Below, in pieces: positions 1 to 8,770 of a stretch of 64,000 nt of DNA (position 1 is its first letter; every line of letters begins with the position of its first letter). Made by a program: the position numbers and the translations under genes. The notes beneath the pieces were generated by a model. The model was given only the letters and a program-made list of their open reading frames with translations. It did not search any database and was not told the DNA's origin. Where the stretch lies: NCBI GenBank assembly GCA_021228405.1, contig JAJQRF010000005.1, forward strand, positions 297,565 to 361,564, given 5' to 3'. The DNA is from Pyrinomonadaceae bacterium (GTDB lineage: Bacteria; Acidobacteriota; Blastocatellia; Pyrinomonadales; Pyrinomonadaceae).

Positions 1-190
1 AACTTTTCCGCACAGTTTCGCCGTAAATTTTGAAGATTTTCGCATTTGAAATTATGACGATCTTCTGTGCACCCGGCGATAGACAACTCTTCGCCCAACT
101 CCCGCTGTTTCGTAAAAGATCGTAACCGATTTCTACTGAATACCGGTGTGCAGCTTGACTCAGGCTGATTTCGACGTTCTTCGTTTTCAT
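1..190 (-). CDS. aroB: 3-dehydroquinate synthase, N-terminal part (cut by window edge)
   Basis: The minus strand from the ATG at 188-190 reads 63 codons without a stop and runs off the window. Residues 18-30 (YSVEIGYDLLRNS) and a following KIVIISNAKIFKIYGE stretch match the N-terminal Rossmann-like region of 3-dehydroquinate synthase, which converts DAHP to 3-dehydroquinate in the shikimate pathway in the cytoplasm. The NAD-binding and metal ligands would lie further on, outside the window. A terminator-like hairpin sits directly upstream, so the gene may have its own promoter or be reached by read-through from glmM. The family call rests on about 60 residues only. Confidence 0.8.
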   Translation of the reverse strand, partial: MKTKNVEISLSQAAHRYSVEIGYDLLRNSGSWAKSCLSPGAQKIVIISNAKIFKIYGETVRKS

Positions 191-199
191 CTTGAAACC

Positions 200-241
200 A
201 AAAAGAATAAGCCGCAAGTTTTTGAGTGAACTCACGGCTTA
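200..241 (-). terminator. Hairpin terminator before aroB
   Basis: On the minus strand TAAGCCG (241-235) pairs with CGGCTTA (214-208) and is followed by TTCTTTTT. It probably ends the glmM/ABM transcript. Its closeness to the aroB start (10 nt) would also suit an attenuator. Confidence 0.5.
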
Positions 242-400
242 AATCTTTTATTTAGAGTAAGCAGATGAAGCAACGTGGAAGTGTACCGCATCTGCCAATT
301 CGTGATAACTGTCCTCACCCCAGCTACCACTGGAAACGGAGGTTCCACCTACCGTTTCGATGGTTTAAATATACATTCTTTAATTTCGATTTGGCAAGCG
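242..400. other. Unexplained hairpin-rich spacer stretch
   Basis: No convincing gene. The stretch holds GCAGATG/CATCTGC (261-267 and 289-295), a CCAG-N6-CTGG hairpin near 330-343 and a strong hairpin at about 344-364 (AAACGG-AGGT-TCC-ACCT-A-CCGTTT). On the minus strand an open frame without a normal start codon ends at about 254 with the residues VHFHVASSAYSK. It could be a structured leader or RNA, or the remnant of a gene. I do not recognise a known riboswitch. Confidence 0.35.
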
Positions 401-414
401 GACAAAGATAAAAT

Positions 415-723
415 TTATGTTTTTTCAGGTAAAATAAGAAAATCACTGACGGGATTCAAAACTACCTCAGGAAACGATTCCAAAATTGCCTCGCGCATCT
501 TTTTGACGGATTCCGTTACAGGCATCACGGCAAAAGCACTTTCCCTTTGTTCAAGTGATTTCCATTGGGCATAACCGTAATAAATGCCGTCTTTATCCAG
601 ATGCAGACGTGAACCTAATGAATCGTGATTTTCCAAAATATAGCCGGTAATTTCTGCCCAGGCGGAGATGAATTGTTCTTCAAAACCTTGCTTTATGCGC
701 CACCGATATAAAATAACGACCAT
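415..723 (-). CDS. Small ABM-like (antibiotic biosynthesis monooxygenase fold) protein
   Basis: A 102-residue protein of the dimeric alpha/beta-barrel type. It has an N-terminal beta strand (MVVILYRWRIKQG), a helix with FEEQFISAWAEITGYI, then the YYGYAQWKSLEQRESAF strand-helix typical of ABM-domain proteins. Such proteins range from heme-degrading enzymes and quinone monooxygenases to uncharacterised stress proteins. No catalytic residue can be assigned here. The start lies 3 nt after the glmM stop, with no clear Shine-Dalgarno sequence, so translation is probably coupled to glmM. Confidence 0.6.
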   Translation of the reverse strand: MVVILYRWRIKQGFEEQFISAWAEITGYILENHDSLGSRLHLDKDGIYYGYAQWKSLEQRESAFAVMPVTESVKKMREAILESFPEVVLNPVSDFLILPEKT

Positions 724-726
724 TTT

Positions 727-2073
727 TTATCCCAAAACATTTCTGATGACATCCGCCAAAGAATGCGCTTGCATTTCGATTTCCTGCTGATTTTTGCCTT
801 CGATCATCACCCGCGCCAGATTTTCAGTTCCCGAATAGCGAAGCAAAAGTCTGCCGTTGCCTTTGAGTTCTTCTTCGATCTTTTGCGACGCTTCTTTGAT
901 TTCCGCAACTTCTTCAAACGGAAGCTTTTTGCTGACTTTGACATTTACCAAAATTTGCGGATAACGCGAAAATCCTTCGGTCATTTCCGACAAAGTTTTG
1001 CTCTTTTCGACCAAAGTTTCGAGCAGATAAAGCGTCGTCATCATTCCGTCGCCGACCAGACTTTTATGCGGAAAAATAATATGTCCCGATTGTTCGCCGC
1101 CGACCGACGAATTTGTATTAATTAATTCTTCCAGAACGTATTTATCGCCGACGGCTGTTCTTAAAAGTTCGATGTTTTTGGATTTCAGCGCGATTTCCAA
1201 ACCGATATTGCTCATCACGGTTGCCACGACCGAATCGTTATTCAATTTTCCGTGATCTTGCAGATGTTGCGCCATCATCCAAAGCGTTGCGTCGCCGTCC
1301 ACGAGATTTCCCTTTTCATCGACAAACAGCGAACGGTCGGCATCTCCGTCAAAAGCTACGCCGAAATCGGCTTTTTCCTCAATAACTTTTGCCTGAAGCT
1401 TTTCGAGATGAAGCGAACCGCAATCGTGATTGATATTTTTTCCGTCCGGCTGATCGTAAATACAAACGACATTTGCGCCGAAACCTTTAAAAAGTTGCGG
1501 CGCAAGATTTGAAGCCGCACCGTTTGCACAATCGATGACCATTTTGAGATTATCCAGCCTTAAATCTTTGAATTCACCTTTTAGATAATCGAGATAAGCT
1601 TTTTGATATTGTTCCGATTTCTCAGCATTTAAGCTGTTTTCGATCTGGTCGTTATTCTCTTCTTTTTTCTCGAAAATATATTGTTCGATTGCCCTCTCAG
1701 TCGCTTCATCAAGCTTTTTGCCCGTCGGCGAAAATATCTTGATACCGTTGTCGTGAAAAGGGTTATGAGATGCACTGATAACGATTCCGGCATCGAAATC
1801 GAAATGTTTCGTCAAAAAAGCTACGCCGGGCGTGGTGATAACTTCTGCCGATTCGCACACCGCGTTTTTTGAAGCCGCGCCGCGACAAAAGGCTTCGGCG
1901 ATCCAATCGCCTGATTCGCGTGTATCTCTACCGATGATAAATCGCGGAGTTCTGCCGAGTTTTTCGGTAAATTGAATCGCCAACGATTCGCCGACGGTTT
2001 TGATCGTCTTTTCATCAAGCGGAAAAACGCCCGCTTCACCGCGCATCCCGTCTGTTCCGAATAATTTTTTCAT
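727..2073 (-). CDS. glmM: Phosphoglucosamine mutase
   Basis: Interconverts glucosamine-6-phosphate and glucosamine-1-phosphate for peptidoglycan and LPS precursor synthesis. The 448-residue length is normal for the family. It opens with KKLFGTDGMRG, then shows the phosphoserine loop ISASHNPFHDNGIK near residue 100, the metal-binding DGDADR near 240, the sugar-binding GEQSGHIIF near 330, and the C-terminal phosphate-binding RYSGTEN. I start at the ATG at 2071-2073; an in-frame TTG nine bases upstream is less likely. It heads a short minus-strand operon with the ABM protein and possibly aroB. Confidence 0.95.
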   Translation of the reverse strand: MKKLFGTDGMRGEAGVFPLDEKTIKTVGESLAIQFTEKLGRTPRFIIGRDTRESGDWIAEAFCRGAASKNAVCESAEVITTPGVAFLTKHFDFDAGIVISASHNPFHDNGIKIFSPTGKKLDEATERAIEQYIFEKKEENNDQIENSLNAEKSEQYQKAYLDYLKGEFKDLRLDNLKMVIDCANGAASNLAPQLFKGFGANVVCIYDQPDGKNINHDCGSLHLEKLQAKVIEEKADFGVAFDGDADRSLFVDEKGNLVDGDATLWMMAQHLQDHGKLNNDSVVATVMSNIGLEIALKSKNIELLRTAVGDKYVLEELINTNSSVGGEQSGHIIFPHKSLVGDGMMTTLYLLETLVEKSKTLSEMTEGFSRYPQILVNVKVSKKLPFEEVAEIKEASQKIEEELKGNGRLLLRYSGTENLARVMIEGKNQQEIEMQAHSLADVIRNVLG

Positions 2074-2299
2074 AGAAATCAATTCATCAAAACGATGAAA
2101 TTTCAGTTATACCGCAAAACCGATAGCTATAACAAATCGACCCTTGCCATAAGCGTTAATTATTGAACCCATAATTTTTTAATAAATCATTTGACAACCT
2201 TTTAGTAAATGAGCGAATCTTTAAGTGTGCGGTAAACGCACCGCCGTTCGGATTTCGTAAAATCTTGCCCGACTTTCATTAAAAATTTTAGCTGTAACT

Positions 2300-3640
2300 A
2301 TGAAAAAAAATGCCCTGTATTATTCCGTCTTAGCTCTCCTGATTTCAACAATTACAACTTTTTCTCAAGAAACTAAGCCGAGTCCGACACCGGCTCGCCA
2401 GCGCGTCATCGTAGTCGGTGCAAGTCCGACACCGACTCCTGTTTCGCCCGATCCTTCACAAACGCCGCGAAAAGTCGTTATTGTCACGAACAATCTGCCG
2501 ACACCCACACCGACTCCGATTGCCAAACCGATTCCGCGCGATACGCCGATCACCGCTCCGTCGATTCCGAATAATATTCCGACTCCGAACACGTCACCCA
2601 TCCCGACAAATTTATCTTACCGTTCGTTAAGTTTCGGACAATTGAAAAATAAAATCGCCGAAGCAAAACGCCAAATGCAGGCGCGTCCGATGCAGACTGC
2701 AATGACCGATTCGTTTTTACTGACGGATTTCGTCCGCGTTGCGTTTTTCGATTGGAAAACACAGCAGATCGATTACGCGGTTTTAACGAAAACTGCGTTT
2801 CTTTCGACAACTGCGGATAAACCGACGATTTCCTCGAACGGTAAAGGCATCACGCTTCGCACGATTCGCGGAAACGGCGTAAACACACCTGTCGTCATCG
2901 TTGACGAAGAAGGCAAAACGCATCTGCCTTTGCTGGTTCAATATCCGGTCGAAAAAGGCGGCAGATATATTGAAACGGCGTATTACATCTCGACGCATCC
3001 GGGCGTGGTCACGCCGGAAGTCGTCAGTGCGGGAAAACTTTATGTCAAAAATACGATCGACGTGGCGCGTGAAAAACTCCGTGAACGCGGAATTTTCATC
3101 CAGCCGCAAGTCGCTGACATGGCGGAACGCCTTTCGACGCTCGAACACGTCGATCATCAGCGTTTTCGCACCGAATATCATCCGAACATTTATAACGACA
3201 TTTTCGCGCTTTACGCTTTGAACGAAGGAAATACTTACCGTTATTCGGTCAGTTCGGCGGGTGCGGGCGGAATGGTGCAGATGATTCCTTCGACTTACCG
3301 AATGGTTCGTTCGCGTTTTTACAACGTTCCGCTGATGCCTGATTTTGTGGAAGGAATGAGAAATCACGTCAACGCGGCAACGGCAATGCTTTTGTATATG
3401 CAGATGACGTGGAACGATCTGGTTGCCAGTCCGACGGTTTACAGTGCCGTCGAAACGGGACTCGCGACACCACAGCAATTAATGGCGGCGGGATATAATT
3501 CAAATCCTGCGAAGCTTGCCGGATACATCAATCGCGGCGGCGCAAACTGGACGGCTTTGATTCCGCGTGAAACCAAAATTTATTTGCAGATTCTTTCTTC
3601 GATGGATCAATTCGTGCCGATGACGCAACGCACCAGATAG
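2300..3640 (+). CDS. Secreted lytic transglycosylase-like (SLT domain) protein
   Basis: 446 residues. There is a signal peptide (1-22), then a low-complexity Pro/Thr linker with repeated SPTPTP blocks (about 28-105), a middle domain of unknown type (about 110-280), and a C-terminal SLT/lysozyme-like domain. The ALNEG...SSAGAGGMVQMIPSTY stretch aligns with the family signature ES.....S..GA.GLMQ. This makes E309 the likely catalytic glutamate, and AGYNSNPAKLAGYI matches the later AYNAGP-type motif. It probably cleaves peptidoglycan in the periplasm. Substrate and partners are unknown. It is transcribed divergently from glmM across a 226-nt spacer and is followed by a hairpin terminator. Confidence 0.8.
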   Translation: MKKNALYYSVLALLISTITTFSQETKPSPTPARQRVIVVGASPTPTPVSPDPSQTPRKVVIVTNNLPTPTPTPIAKPIPRDTPITAPSIPNNIPTPNTSPIPTNLSYRSLSFGQLKNKIAEAKRQMQARPMQTAMTDSFLLTDFVRVAFFDWKTQQIDYAVLTKTAFLSTTADKPTISSNGKGITLRTIRGNGVNTPVVIVDEEGKTHLPLLVQYPVEKGGRYIETAYYISTHPGVVTPEVVSAGKLYVKNTIDVAREKLRERGIFIQPQVADMAERLSTLEHVDHQRFRTEYHPNIYNDIFALYALNEGNTYRYSVSSAGAGGMVQMIPSTYRMVRSRFYNVPLMPDFVEGMRNHVNAATAMLLYMQMTWNDLVASPTVYSAVETGLATPQQLMAAGYNSNPAKLAGYINRGGANWTALIPRETKIYLQILSSMDQFVPMTQRTR

Positions 3641-3664
3641 AAAATCTTTGCATAATGAAAAATT

Positions 3665-3702
3665 AAAGCGTTGAGAAATTTGGATTTTCTTAACGCTTTT
3701 TT
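3665..3702. terminator. Bidirectional hairpin terminator
   Basis: AAAGCGTTGAGAAA pairs with TTTTCTTAACGCTTT and is followed by a T run on the plus strand and preceded by A-rich sequence. It lies between the convergent transglycosylase and CYTH genes. Confidence 0.8.
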
Positions 3703-3725
3703 GTTCAGAAGTAATTTGTAATCTC

Positions 3726-4289
3726 TCAATTTTCTTCTTTCATTCTCTGAAGTTGGACTTGAATATCGATAAATTTATTTCCGACCAGATTTTCACCGTC
3801 AAAAACCGAATTTCCTGTAATTTCGGCGATGGCAAAAGGTGGAATTTCAAAATCTTCAAGTTCTTTTTCGCTTTCAAACACGGCTTTGGCAATATGCAAT
3901 CCCCAAAGCTCGCCGAGAAAAACGTCGATTTCGATTACTTTTTTATCCGATTCAAAGAAGTATCGATTTTTGCGAATTTCGTTGCTCTCGATGCGTTCGT
4001 TGCGCCTGATTTCCCTGCTTTCAAAAATCTTAAATGCGTCGTGTTCGGCTTCGTTCAGATAGATTTCGGCGATCTTCCAAAGACCTTTTTTTTCTTTGAC
4101 GGGAAAAATTTGTTGCAGGATAAAATTCCATTCTTTCGTGTCGGGCGAACGCATCCTGCGTAGGCGAAGTCTTGTGTTTTCAAGGTAATTGTCGAATATT
4201 TGCAAATGACGACTCGATTTTTTCAAAGGTTCGGGCAAGCCTCGAAGCAAAAATGTGCGACGCAGTTCGGTTCGGTATGTTTTGTCCAT
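3726..4289 (-). CDS. CYTH-domain (triphosphate tunnel) protein
   Basis: 187 residues. The N-terminal TELRRTFLLRGLP, the IFDNYLENTRLRLRRMRS strand and the later alternating Glu-rich strands (KKVIEIDVFLGELWGLHIAKAVFESEKE) fit the CYTH fold, whose basic and acidic residues line a tunnel binding triphosphates and metal. Members are inorganic triphosphatases, thiamine triphosphatases or class IV adenylate cyclases, and the sequence does not decide which. It stands alone, convergent with the preceding gene and divergent from the lipoprotein gene that follows. Confidence 0.7.
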   Translation of the reverse strand: MDKTYRTELRRTFLLRGLPEPLKKSSRHLQIFDNYLENTRLRLRRMRSPDTKEWNFILQQIFPVKEKKGLWKIAEIYLNEAEHDAFKIFESREIRRNERIESNEIRKNRYFFESDKKVIEIDVFLGELWGLHIAKAVFESEKELEDFEIPPFAIAEITGNSVFDGENLVGNKFIDIQVQLQRMKEEN

Positions 4290-4343
4290 TTTCGTTTATT
4301 TGTTTATACTTATGCCTTTAATTTTATAAAAAACGAGGATTTT

Positions 4344-4895
4344 ATGAATTTCAGTAAATTATCGATCATTGCAAGCATTTTGTTTATTTCAATTTTAACA
4401 GGCTGCACCGGCAGTTCAAATACGAATACGAACACGACGACCAACGCAGTAAATTCAAACGCGAACGTAAACGCAAATAAACCGGCAAACGGCGGATTGA
4501 CGACGAGCACACCGCCAAAGGAAGAAACGATAAATCAAGCGGACACGATCACGCCCGTTTACAAAGCATATTGCGCGGCGATGGAGAAAAAAGACGAAGC
4601 GGCGATCAGAAAAATCTATTCGCAGGATACTTTGAAAAGTTTTGAAGCCGATATGAAAGCGGACGGAATTAAAACATTGGTCGAATTTCTCAGCACCGAT
4701 AAAGTTACGACCAAGCTTTGCGAAGTCCGCAACGAACAGATTCAGGGCGATACGGCGATCGCCGAAATCCGCGCCGAAGGCTATCCGAACGGCATTAAAG
4801 TTAAATTCATCAGAGAAAACGGCGAATGGAAAATGACCAATCAAAGTCCGGCTTTCGACGATGTTAAGAAAACCGGAACCAATCCCGCGAAATAA
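4344..4895 (+). CDS. Asn/Thr-rich lipoprotein
   Basis: 183 residues starting at the ATG at 4344, behind a GAGG ribosome-binding site (4335-4338). A short signal peptide ends in the lipobox LTGC, followed by an Asn/Thr/Ala linker (SNTNTNTTTNAVNSNANVNAN). The globular part from about residue 65 (ITPVYKAYCAAMEKKDEAAIRKIYSQDTLKSF) resembles SnoaL/NTF2-like or DUF4878-type small domains. It is probably anchored in a membrane facing the periplasm. Function unknown. The linker and lipobox resemble those of the next gene, so the two may be distant paralogues in their N-terminal parts only. Confidence 0.7.
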   Translation: MNFSKLSIIASILFISILTGCTGSSNTNTNTTTNAVNSNANVNANKPANGGLTTSTPPKEETINQADTITPVYKAYCAAMEKKDEAAIRKIYSQDTLKSFEADMKADGIKTLVEFLSTDKVTTKLCEVRNEQIQGDTAIAEIRAEGYPNGIKVKFIRENGEWKMTNQSPAFDDVKKTGTNPAK

Positions 4896-4915
4896 TCATA
4901 ATTCGATAAAACCTT

Positions 4916-4953
4916 AAAGTGACGGCAAAGAATCTTCTCTGCCGTCACTTTTA
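4916..4953 (+). terminator. Hairpin terminator
   Basis: AAAGTGACGGCA (4916-4927) pairs with TGCCGTCACTTT (4940-4951) around a 12-nt loop, just after the lipoprotein stop. Confidence 0.85.
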
Positions 4954-5076
4954 TTTAGATTAAAACTTTACATTTTTATTTAATGTGCTAATATCCGTTG
5001 ATTCGGACTGTTTTTCCAAAAGCTGTCTGAAATTACGTTCTACCCTAAAAAAAATTTAAAGACAGATCATTTAATT

Positions 5077-5703
5077 ATGAAAATCAAATTAATTTCAACA
5101 TTGGGCGTTGCTTCGCTTGCGCTTGTTTTTTCAGCTTGCAGTGCATCCGTGACAACCAATACAACAACCAATACAGCTAAACCTGCGAATACCGCAACGA
5201 ATAGCGCAAATACGAATACCGCGGCAAATACCGCAAACACAAACACTGCGGCAAATTCGACCGCTTCGGCTCCGGCGGCAGACGGCGATACCGTCAAGAT
5301 CGATGAAGCAGGCGTGATGATGCTGATTCCGAAAGGATTCAAACACAGCAAAGACGGTGAAGACATCATCGTTCAAACCGAAGACGAAGGCGTTGACATT
5401 CGTTTCACCGTTCCGAAGGACGGCGATTACGAAAAAGCGATCACCGATGCGGCTCAGGAAATCGACGATTATCTGAAAGACGTGAAAATCGAAGATAAAG
5501 GCTCGGAATTGACGGTTGACGGAATGAAAGCCATCCAAATGAGCGGAACCGCAACCAACGAAGGCGAACCCGTGCAATGGAATCTGACGATCATCAATGC
5601 ACCGAAAAAACCCGTTCTGGCTAACATTTATGCTGAAAAAACCAGCCTCGAAAAAGATATGGCGAAAGTCAAGGCTTTCTTGAGCAGCGTCAAAAAGCAG
5701 TAG
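5077..5703 (+). CDS. Asn/Thr/Ala-rich lipoprotein
   Basis: 208 residues. Signal peptide with lipobox FSAC, then an Asn-Thr-Ala linker to about residue 68, then a domain starting DGDTVKIDEAGVMMLIPKGFKHSKDGEDIIVQTEDEG. That domain looks like the small PsbP/DcrB-like alpha/beta folds seen in bacterial lipoproteins, but I cannot assign it. Probably exported and lipid-anchored. It is a single-gene unit with its own terminator. Function unknown. Confidence 0.65.
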   Translation: MKIKLISTLGVASLALVFSACSASVTTNTTTNTAKPANTATNSANTNTAANTANTNTAANSTASAPAADGDTVKIDEAGVMMLIPKGFKHSKDGEDIIVQTEDEGVDIRFTVPKDGDYEKAITDAAQEIDDYLKDVKIEDKGSELTVDGMKAIQMSGTATNEGEPVQWNLTIINAPKKPVLANIYAEKTSLEKDMAKVKAFLSSVKKQ

Positions 5704-5724
5704 TTCCAAATTAATGTTGAATAA

Positions 5725-5757
5725 AAAAACGTTCGGAGATTTCCGAACGTTTTTTTA
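5725..5757 (+). terminator. Hairpin terminator
   Basis: AAAACGTTCGGA and TCCGAACGTTTT form a 12-bp stem with a GATT loop and a T tail. A-rich sequence on the other side lets it also serve the convergent acyl-CoA dehydrogenase gene. Confidence 0.9.
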
Positions 5758-5780
5758 TTTATCTAAAAATTGCAACCGCT

Positions 5781-6992
5781 TTAAGCATTTGCCGCTTTAT
5801 AAGCCGGAAGCATAACGCGTGCTTTCGGTTCTTTTTTCAGCCCCAATGCCCAATCAGCTTGCATCAGTGTGTGAATGTCGCGTGTTCCTTCGTAAATGAC
5901 GGCGGCTTTGCAGTTTCGCAAATAGCGTTCGACAGGATAATCATTTGTATAACCGTTCGCGCCGTGAACTTCGATCGCCATCGAAGCGGCTTTTTCCGAA
6001 CGCGTCGTCGCTTGCCATTTCGCCAAGGATGCGGCTTTCGCCGACGGCATTCCGTTATTTTTCAAATAACCGCATTTGAGCCAGAGCAAATGCGTCATTT
6101 CATAATCGGCTTCCATCTCGGCGATCTTTTGTTTGACGAGTTGGAAATTAGCGATGGTTTGCCCTTGGACTTCGCGGGTGTTCGCATAAGCGACCGAAGC
6201 ATCACGCGAAGCGCGAATCACACCCGTCGCGCCCGCCGCGACCGTGTAGCGTCCGTTTTCAAGCGAAAACATCGCGATTTTGAAACCTTCGCCTTCCTGT
6301 CCGAGCATATTCGACGCGGGAACGCGCACGTCCTGGAGTGAAAAATATCCGGTATTTCCCGCTTTGATTCCCAATTTTCCGTGCAGAGTGCCCGACGAAA
6401 AGCCCGCCATCGTGCGTTCGACGATGAAACACGAAATGCCCGAATGATCGCGGTTCTTTTGCTTTTCGGCATCCGTCCAGCAGAAAAACAGGAAATGATC
6501 AGCAACGTCGCCGAGCGAAATCCACATTTTTTCGCCGTTCAAAATCCAATCGTCGCCATCGCGCCGCGCATACGAACGCATTCCGACGACATCGCTTCCG
6601 GCATTCGGTTCGGTCAAGCCGAACGTCGCCAATTTTTCGCCTTTCGCTTGCGGAACGAGATATTTTTGTTTTTGTTCTTCGGTTCCCCAGGTCAATAAAC
6701 TCAAAGAGTTCAATCCGACGTGAACGCTCATTGCCACGCGCATAAAAGTGTCGCAGGCTTCGAGTTCTTCGCACACGAGTCCGAGCGAAACGTAGTCAAA
6801 TCCCGCACCGCCGTATTCTTCGGGAATACAAACGCCGAGCAGTCCGAGTTCAGCCATTTTGTCGAAGACCGAACGCTCGAAATGTGATTTTTCGTCCCAT
6901 TCTTTGATATAAGGAGCAATTTCGCCGTCGCAAAATTCCTTTACGGTTTTCTTTAATGCAATATGTTCTTCAGTTAATTCTAAATCGATCAC
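5781..6992 (-). CDS. Acyl-CoA dehydrogenase
   Basis: 403 residues, a normal length for the FAD-dependent acyl-CoA dehydrogenase family, which introduces the alpha-beta double bond in acyl-CoA oxidation. An N-terminal helical domain (LTEEHIALKKTVKEFCDGEI) is followed by the FAD/substrate motif GLTEPNAGSDVVGMRS near 125, the WILNGEKMWISLG strand, and the C-terminal helical domain with a conserved dimer arginine region (YPVERYLRNCKAAVIYEGTRDIH). E368 in YEGT is the expected catalytic base. Chain-length specificity cannot be read; glutaryl- or short-chain types are possible. It is monocistronic here and divergent from the M24 peptidase gene. Confidence 0.9.
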   Translation of the reverse strand: MIDLELTEEHIALKKTVKEFCDGEIAPYIKEWDEKSHFERSVFDKMAELGLLGVCIPEEYGGAGFDYVSLGLVCEELEACDTFMRVAMSVHVGLNSLSLLTWGTEEQKQKYLVPQAKGEKLATFGLTEPNAGSDVVGMRSYARRDGDDWILNGEKMWISLGDVADHFLFFCWTDAEKQKNRDHSGISCFIVERTMAGFSSGTLHGKLGIKAGNTGYFSLQDVRVPASNMLGQEGEGFKIAMFSLENGRYTVAAGATGVIRASRDASVAYANTREVQGQTIANFQLVKQKIAEMEADYEMTHLLWLKCGYLKNNGMPSAKAASLAKWQATTRSEKAASMAIEVHGANGYTNDYPVERYLRNCKAAVIYEGTRDIHTLMQADWALGLKKEPKARVMLPAYKAANA

Positions 6993-7111
6993 AGTTCTTA
7001 ATTTCCTCGTTAATATTTTGGTATGATAAGTTTTACAGATAGTCCTATAACAAAGTTTACCATTTTGTCCGAATTTGCGCTAAAACCGCGAATTACAATC
7101 AATGCTTAAAT

Positions 7112-8470
7112 ATGCCGTCAAGAAAACTAATAATTAAAATTACATTAATTTGCTCGTTGCTCTTTATTTTGCAGACTTTCGGGTTTGCTCAAAACAAAGC
7201 GAACGAACCGATTCCGAAAATGCCGCGCCTTCTTTCGCAACGCGAACAAATGGACGTGCGCGAGATGTGGCTGAAAAAACGGCTCGACACACTGCTGTTG
7301 CCGATGATGCGGAAGCACGGAATTTCGATGTGGATCGTCGTCAACGAAGAATTTAACTCCGATCCCGCAACCGAATACATCGTGCCGCCGATCCCGATGG
7401 TCGGAAGCCGCGATTTTTTCATTTTTGCCGACACGGGCGAAAAATTAGAAAAAATTGCAATTGTCCGTTATTCCGAAGAACGTTTGAAAAATCATTATCA
7501 GATGGTCAGCGTTTCGCGCGATAAACTGACGGAAACTCTGCGTTCGACAATTGCGAAATACAACCCGAAAAACATCGCACTCAACATCAACGGCACACGC
7601 GGACAGCAAAACGGAATGTCGCAGGCTTCGTATAAAATGCTCGCCGAAACGCTCGGCGCGGAAACGGAAAAGAAATTCGTTTCAGCCGCAAGCTTTCTGA
7701 ATGATTTTTTCGATACGCGCCTGCCCGAAGAGCTCGAACATTACCGAAATGCCGTTTTAGTAACCGACATTCTGACGCGCCGCGCTTTTTCAAACGAAGT
7801 CATCACGCCCGGCAAAACGACCGTCGGCGACGTGCGTTGGTGGTTTTTACAGCAGATAAATAATTTGGGTTTGAAAACGTGGTTTCAGCCCGACATCCGC
7901 ATTCAAAGACAAGCCAAAACGACCGCGACGAATCAGCAGTTTTTGTCGGTCGCCGACGAAGCGACTGTTCTGGAACGCGGCGATCTGATCCATATCGATT
8001 GCGGACTCGATTATATGGGGCTTTCGACCGACTGGCAGAAACACGGCTACATTCTGAAAAAAGGCGAAAAAGACGTTCCGCAAGGTTTGAAAAATGCGTT
8101 GAAGAATACGAATCTTTTGCAGGACGCGATCTTCAAAGTTGCGCGGGCGGGAATGACGGGCGCGGAAGTTTACGAATCGGCGATGGCGGAAATGAAACGT
8201 CAAAATATCGAAGCGATGATCTATTCGCATCCGATCGGGACGCACGGTCACGGACTCGGCGCGTCGATCGATTTCCGCAAGGCGATTGGCGGTGCGGAAG
8301 AAAGATTTCGCCTTAATTCTTTCACTTCGATCGAGCTGAATACATCGACGATCGTTCCCGAATGGAACAATCAAAAAGTCACGCTGATGGCGGAAGACGA
8401 TGCCGTGATGACGGAAAAAGGTTACGAATTCATCCGTCCGCGCCAGACGGAACTTTATTTGATTCGTTAA
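7112..8470 (+). CDS. Secreted M24-family (Xaa-Pro aminopeptidase-like) metallopeptidase
   Basis: 452 residues with a signal peptide (1-26, ending in GFAQ). An N-terminal creatinase-like domain (about 50-200) precedes the pita-bread catalytic domain. All five metal ligands of the family can be placed: D296 and D307 (IDCGLDYMGLSTDW), H380 (GTHGHGLG), E408 (SIELN) and E428 (AEDDAV). It is therefore probably an active periplasmic dinuclear-metal peptidase. The first glutamate sits in an unusual SIELNTST context instead of IEPG. It leads a plus-strand run with brnT only 3 nt downstream. Confidence 0.85.
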   Translation: MPSRKLIIKITLICSLLFILQTFGFAQNKANEPIPKMPRLLSQREQMDVREMWLKKRLDTLLLPMMRKHGISMWIVVNEEFNSDPATEYIVPPIPMVGSRDFFIFADTGEKLEKIAIVRYSEERLKNHYQMVSVSRDKLTETLRSTIAKYNPKNIALNINGTRGQQNGMSQASYKMLAETLGAETEKKFVSAASFLNDFFDTRLPEELEHYRNAVLVTDILTRRAFSNEVITPGKTTVGDVRWWFLQQINNLGLKTWFQPDIRIQRQAKTTATNQQFLSVADEATVLERGDLIHIDCGLDYMGLSTDWQKHGYILKKGEKDVPQGLKNALKNTNLLQDAIFKVARAGMTGAEVYESAMAEMKRQNIEAMIYSHPIGTHGHGLGASIDFRKAIGGAEERFRLNSFTSIELNTSTIVPEWNNQKVTLMAEDDAVMTEKGYEFIRPRQTELYLIR

Positions 8471-8473
8471 ATT

Positions 8474-8770
8474 ATGGACATCAGTTATACTTTACAAGAC
8501 ATCCGTTTTGAATGGGACGAAACAAAAGCCGATTCAAACATTGAAAAACACAAAGTTTCTTTTGAAACGTCCTGTGAAGTTTTCTTTGACCCGTTTTTGC
8601 AAAGTAAGGAAGTTGAACTGATTGATAACGAATTGCGTGAGGTAATTGTTGGTGCAACTGAAAATTTACGTCTTCTTTATGTTGCATACACTTTGCGCGA
8701 TGATAAAATCCGCATAATTTCGGCACGAAACGTAACCAAAAAAGAAAGAAACGAATATGAAAATCAATGA
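8474..8770 (+). CDS. brnT: BrnT-family toxin
   Basis: 98 residues of the DUF497/BrnT family: FEWDETKADSNIEKHKVSFE at the start, DPF and the REVIVGA strand in the middle, and the closing IRIISARNVTKKERNEYE, which are the family hallmarks. BrnT proteins are ribonuclease toxins neutralised by a downstream DNA-binding antitoxin. The gene overlaps its partner by 14 bp, the usual arrangement, and starts 3 nt after the M24 peptidase stop. Confidence 0.85.
   Translation: MDISYTLQDIRFEWDETKADSNIEKHKVSFETSCEVFFDPFLQSKEVELIDNELREVIVGATENLRLLYVAYTLRDDKIRIISARNVTKKERNEYENQ

Noticed and set aside
275..574. Plus-strand open frame of 99 codons with a GTG start
   Set aside because: It crosses into the ABM gene on the other strand, and its sequence changes character half way. 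It is probably a shadow.
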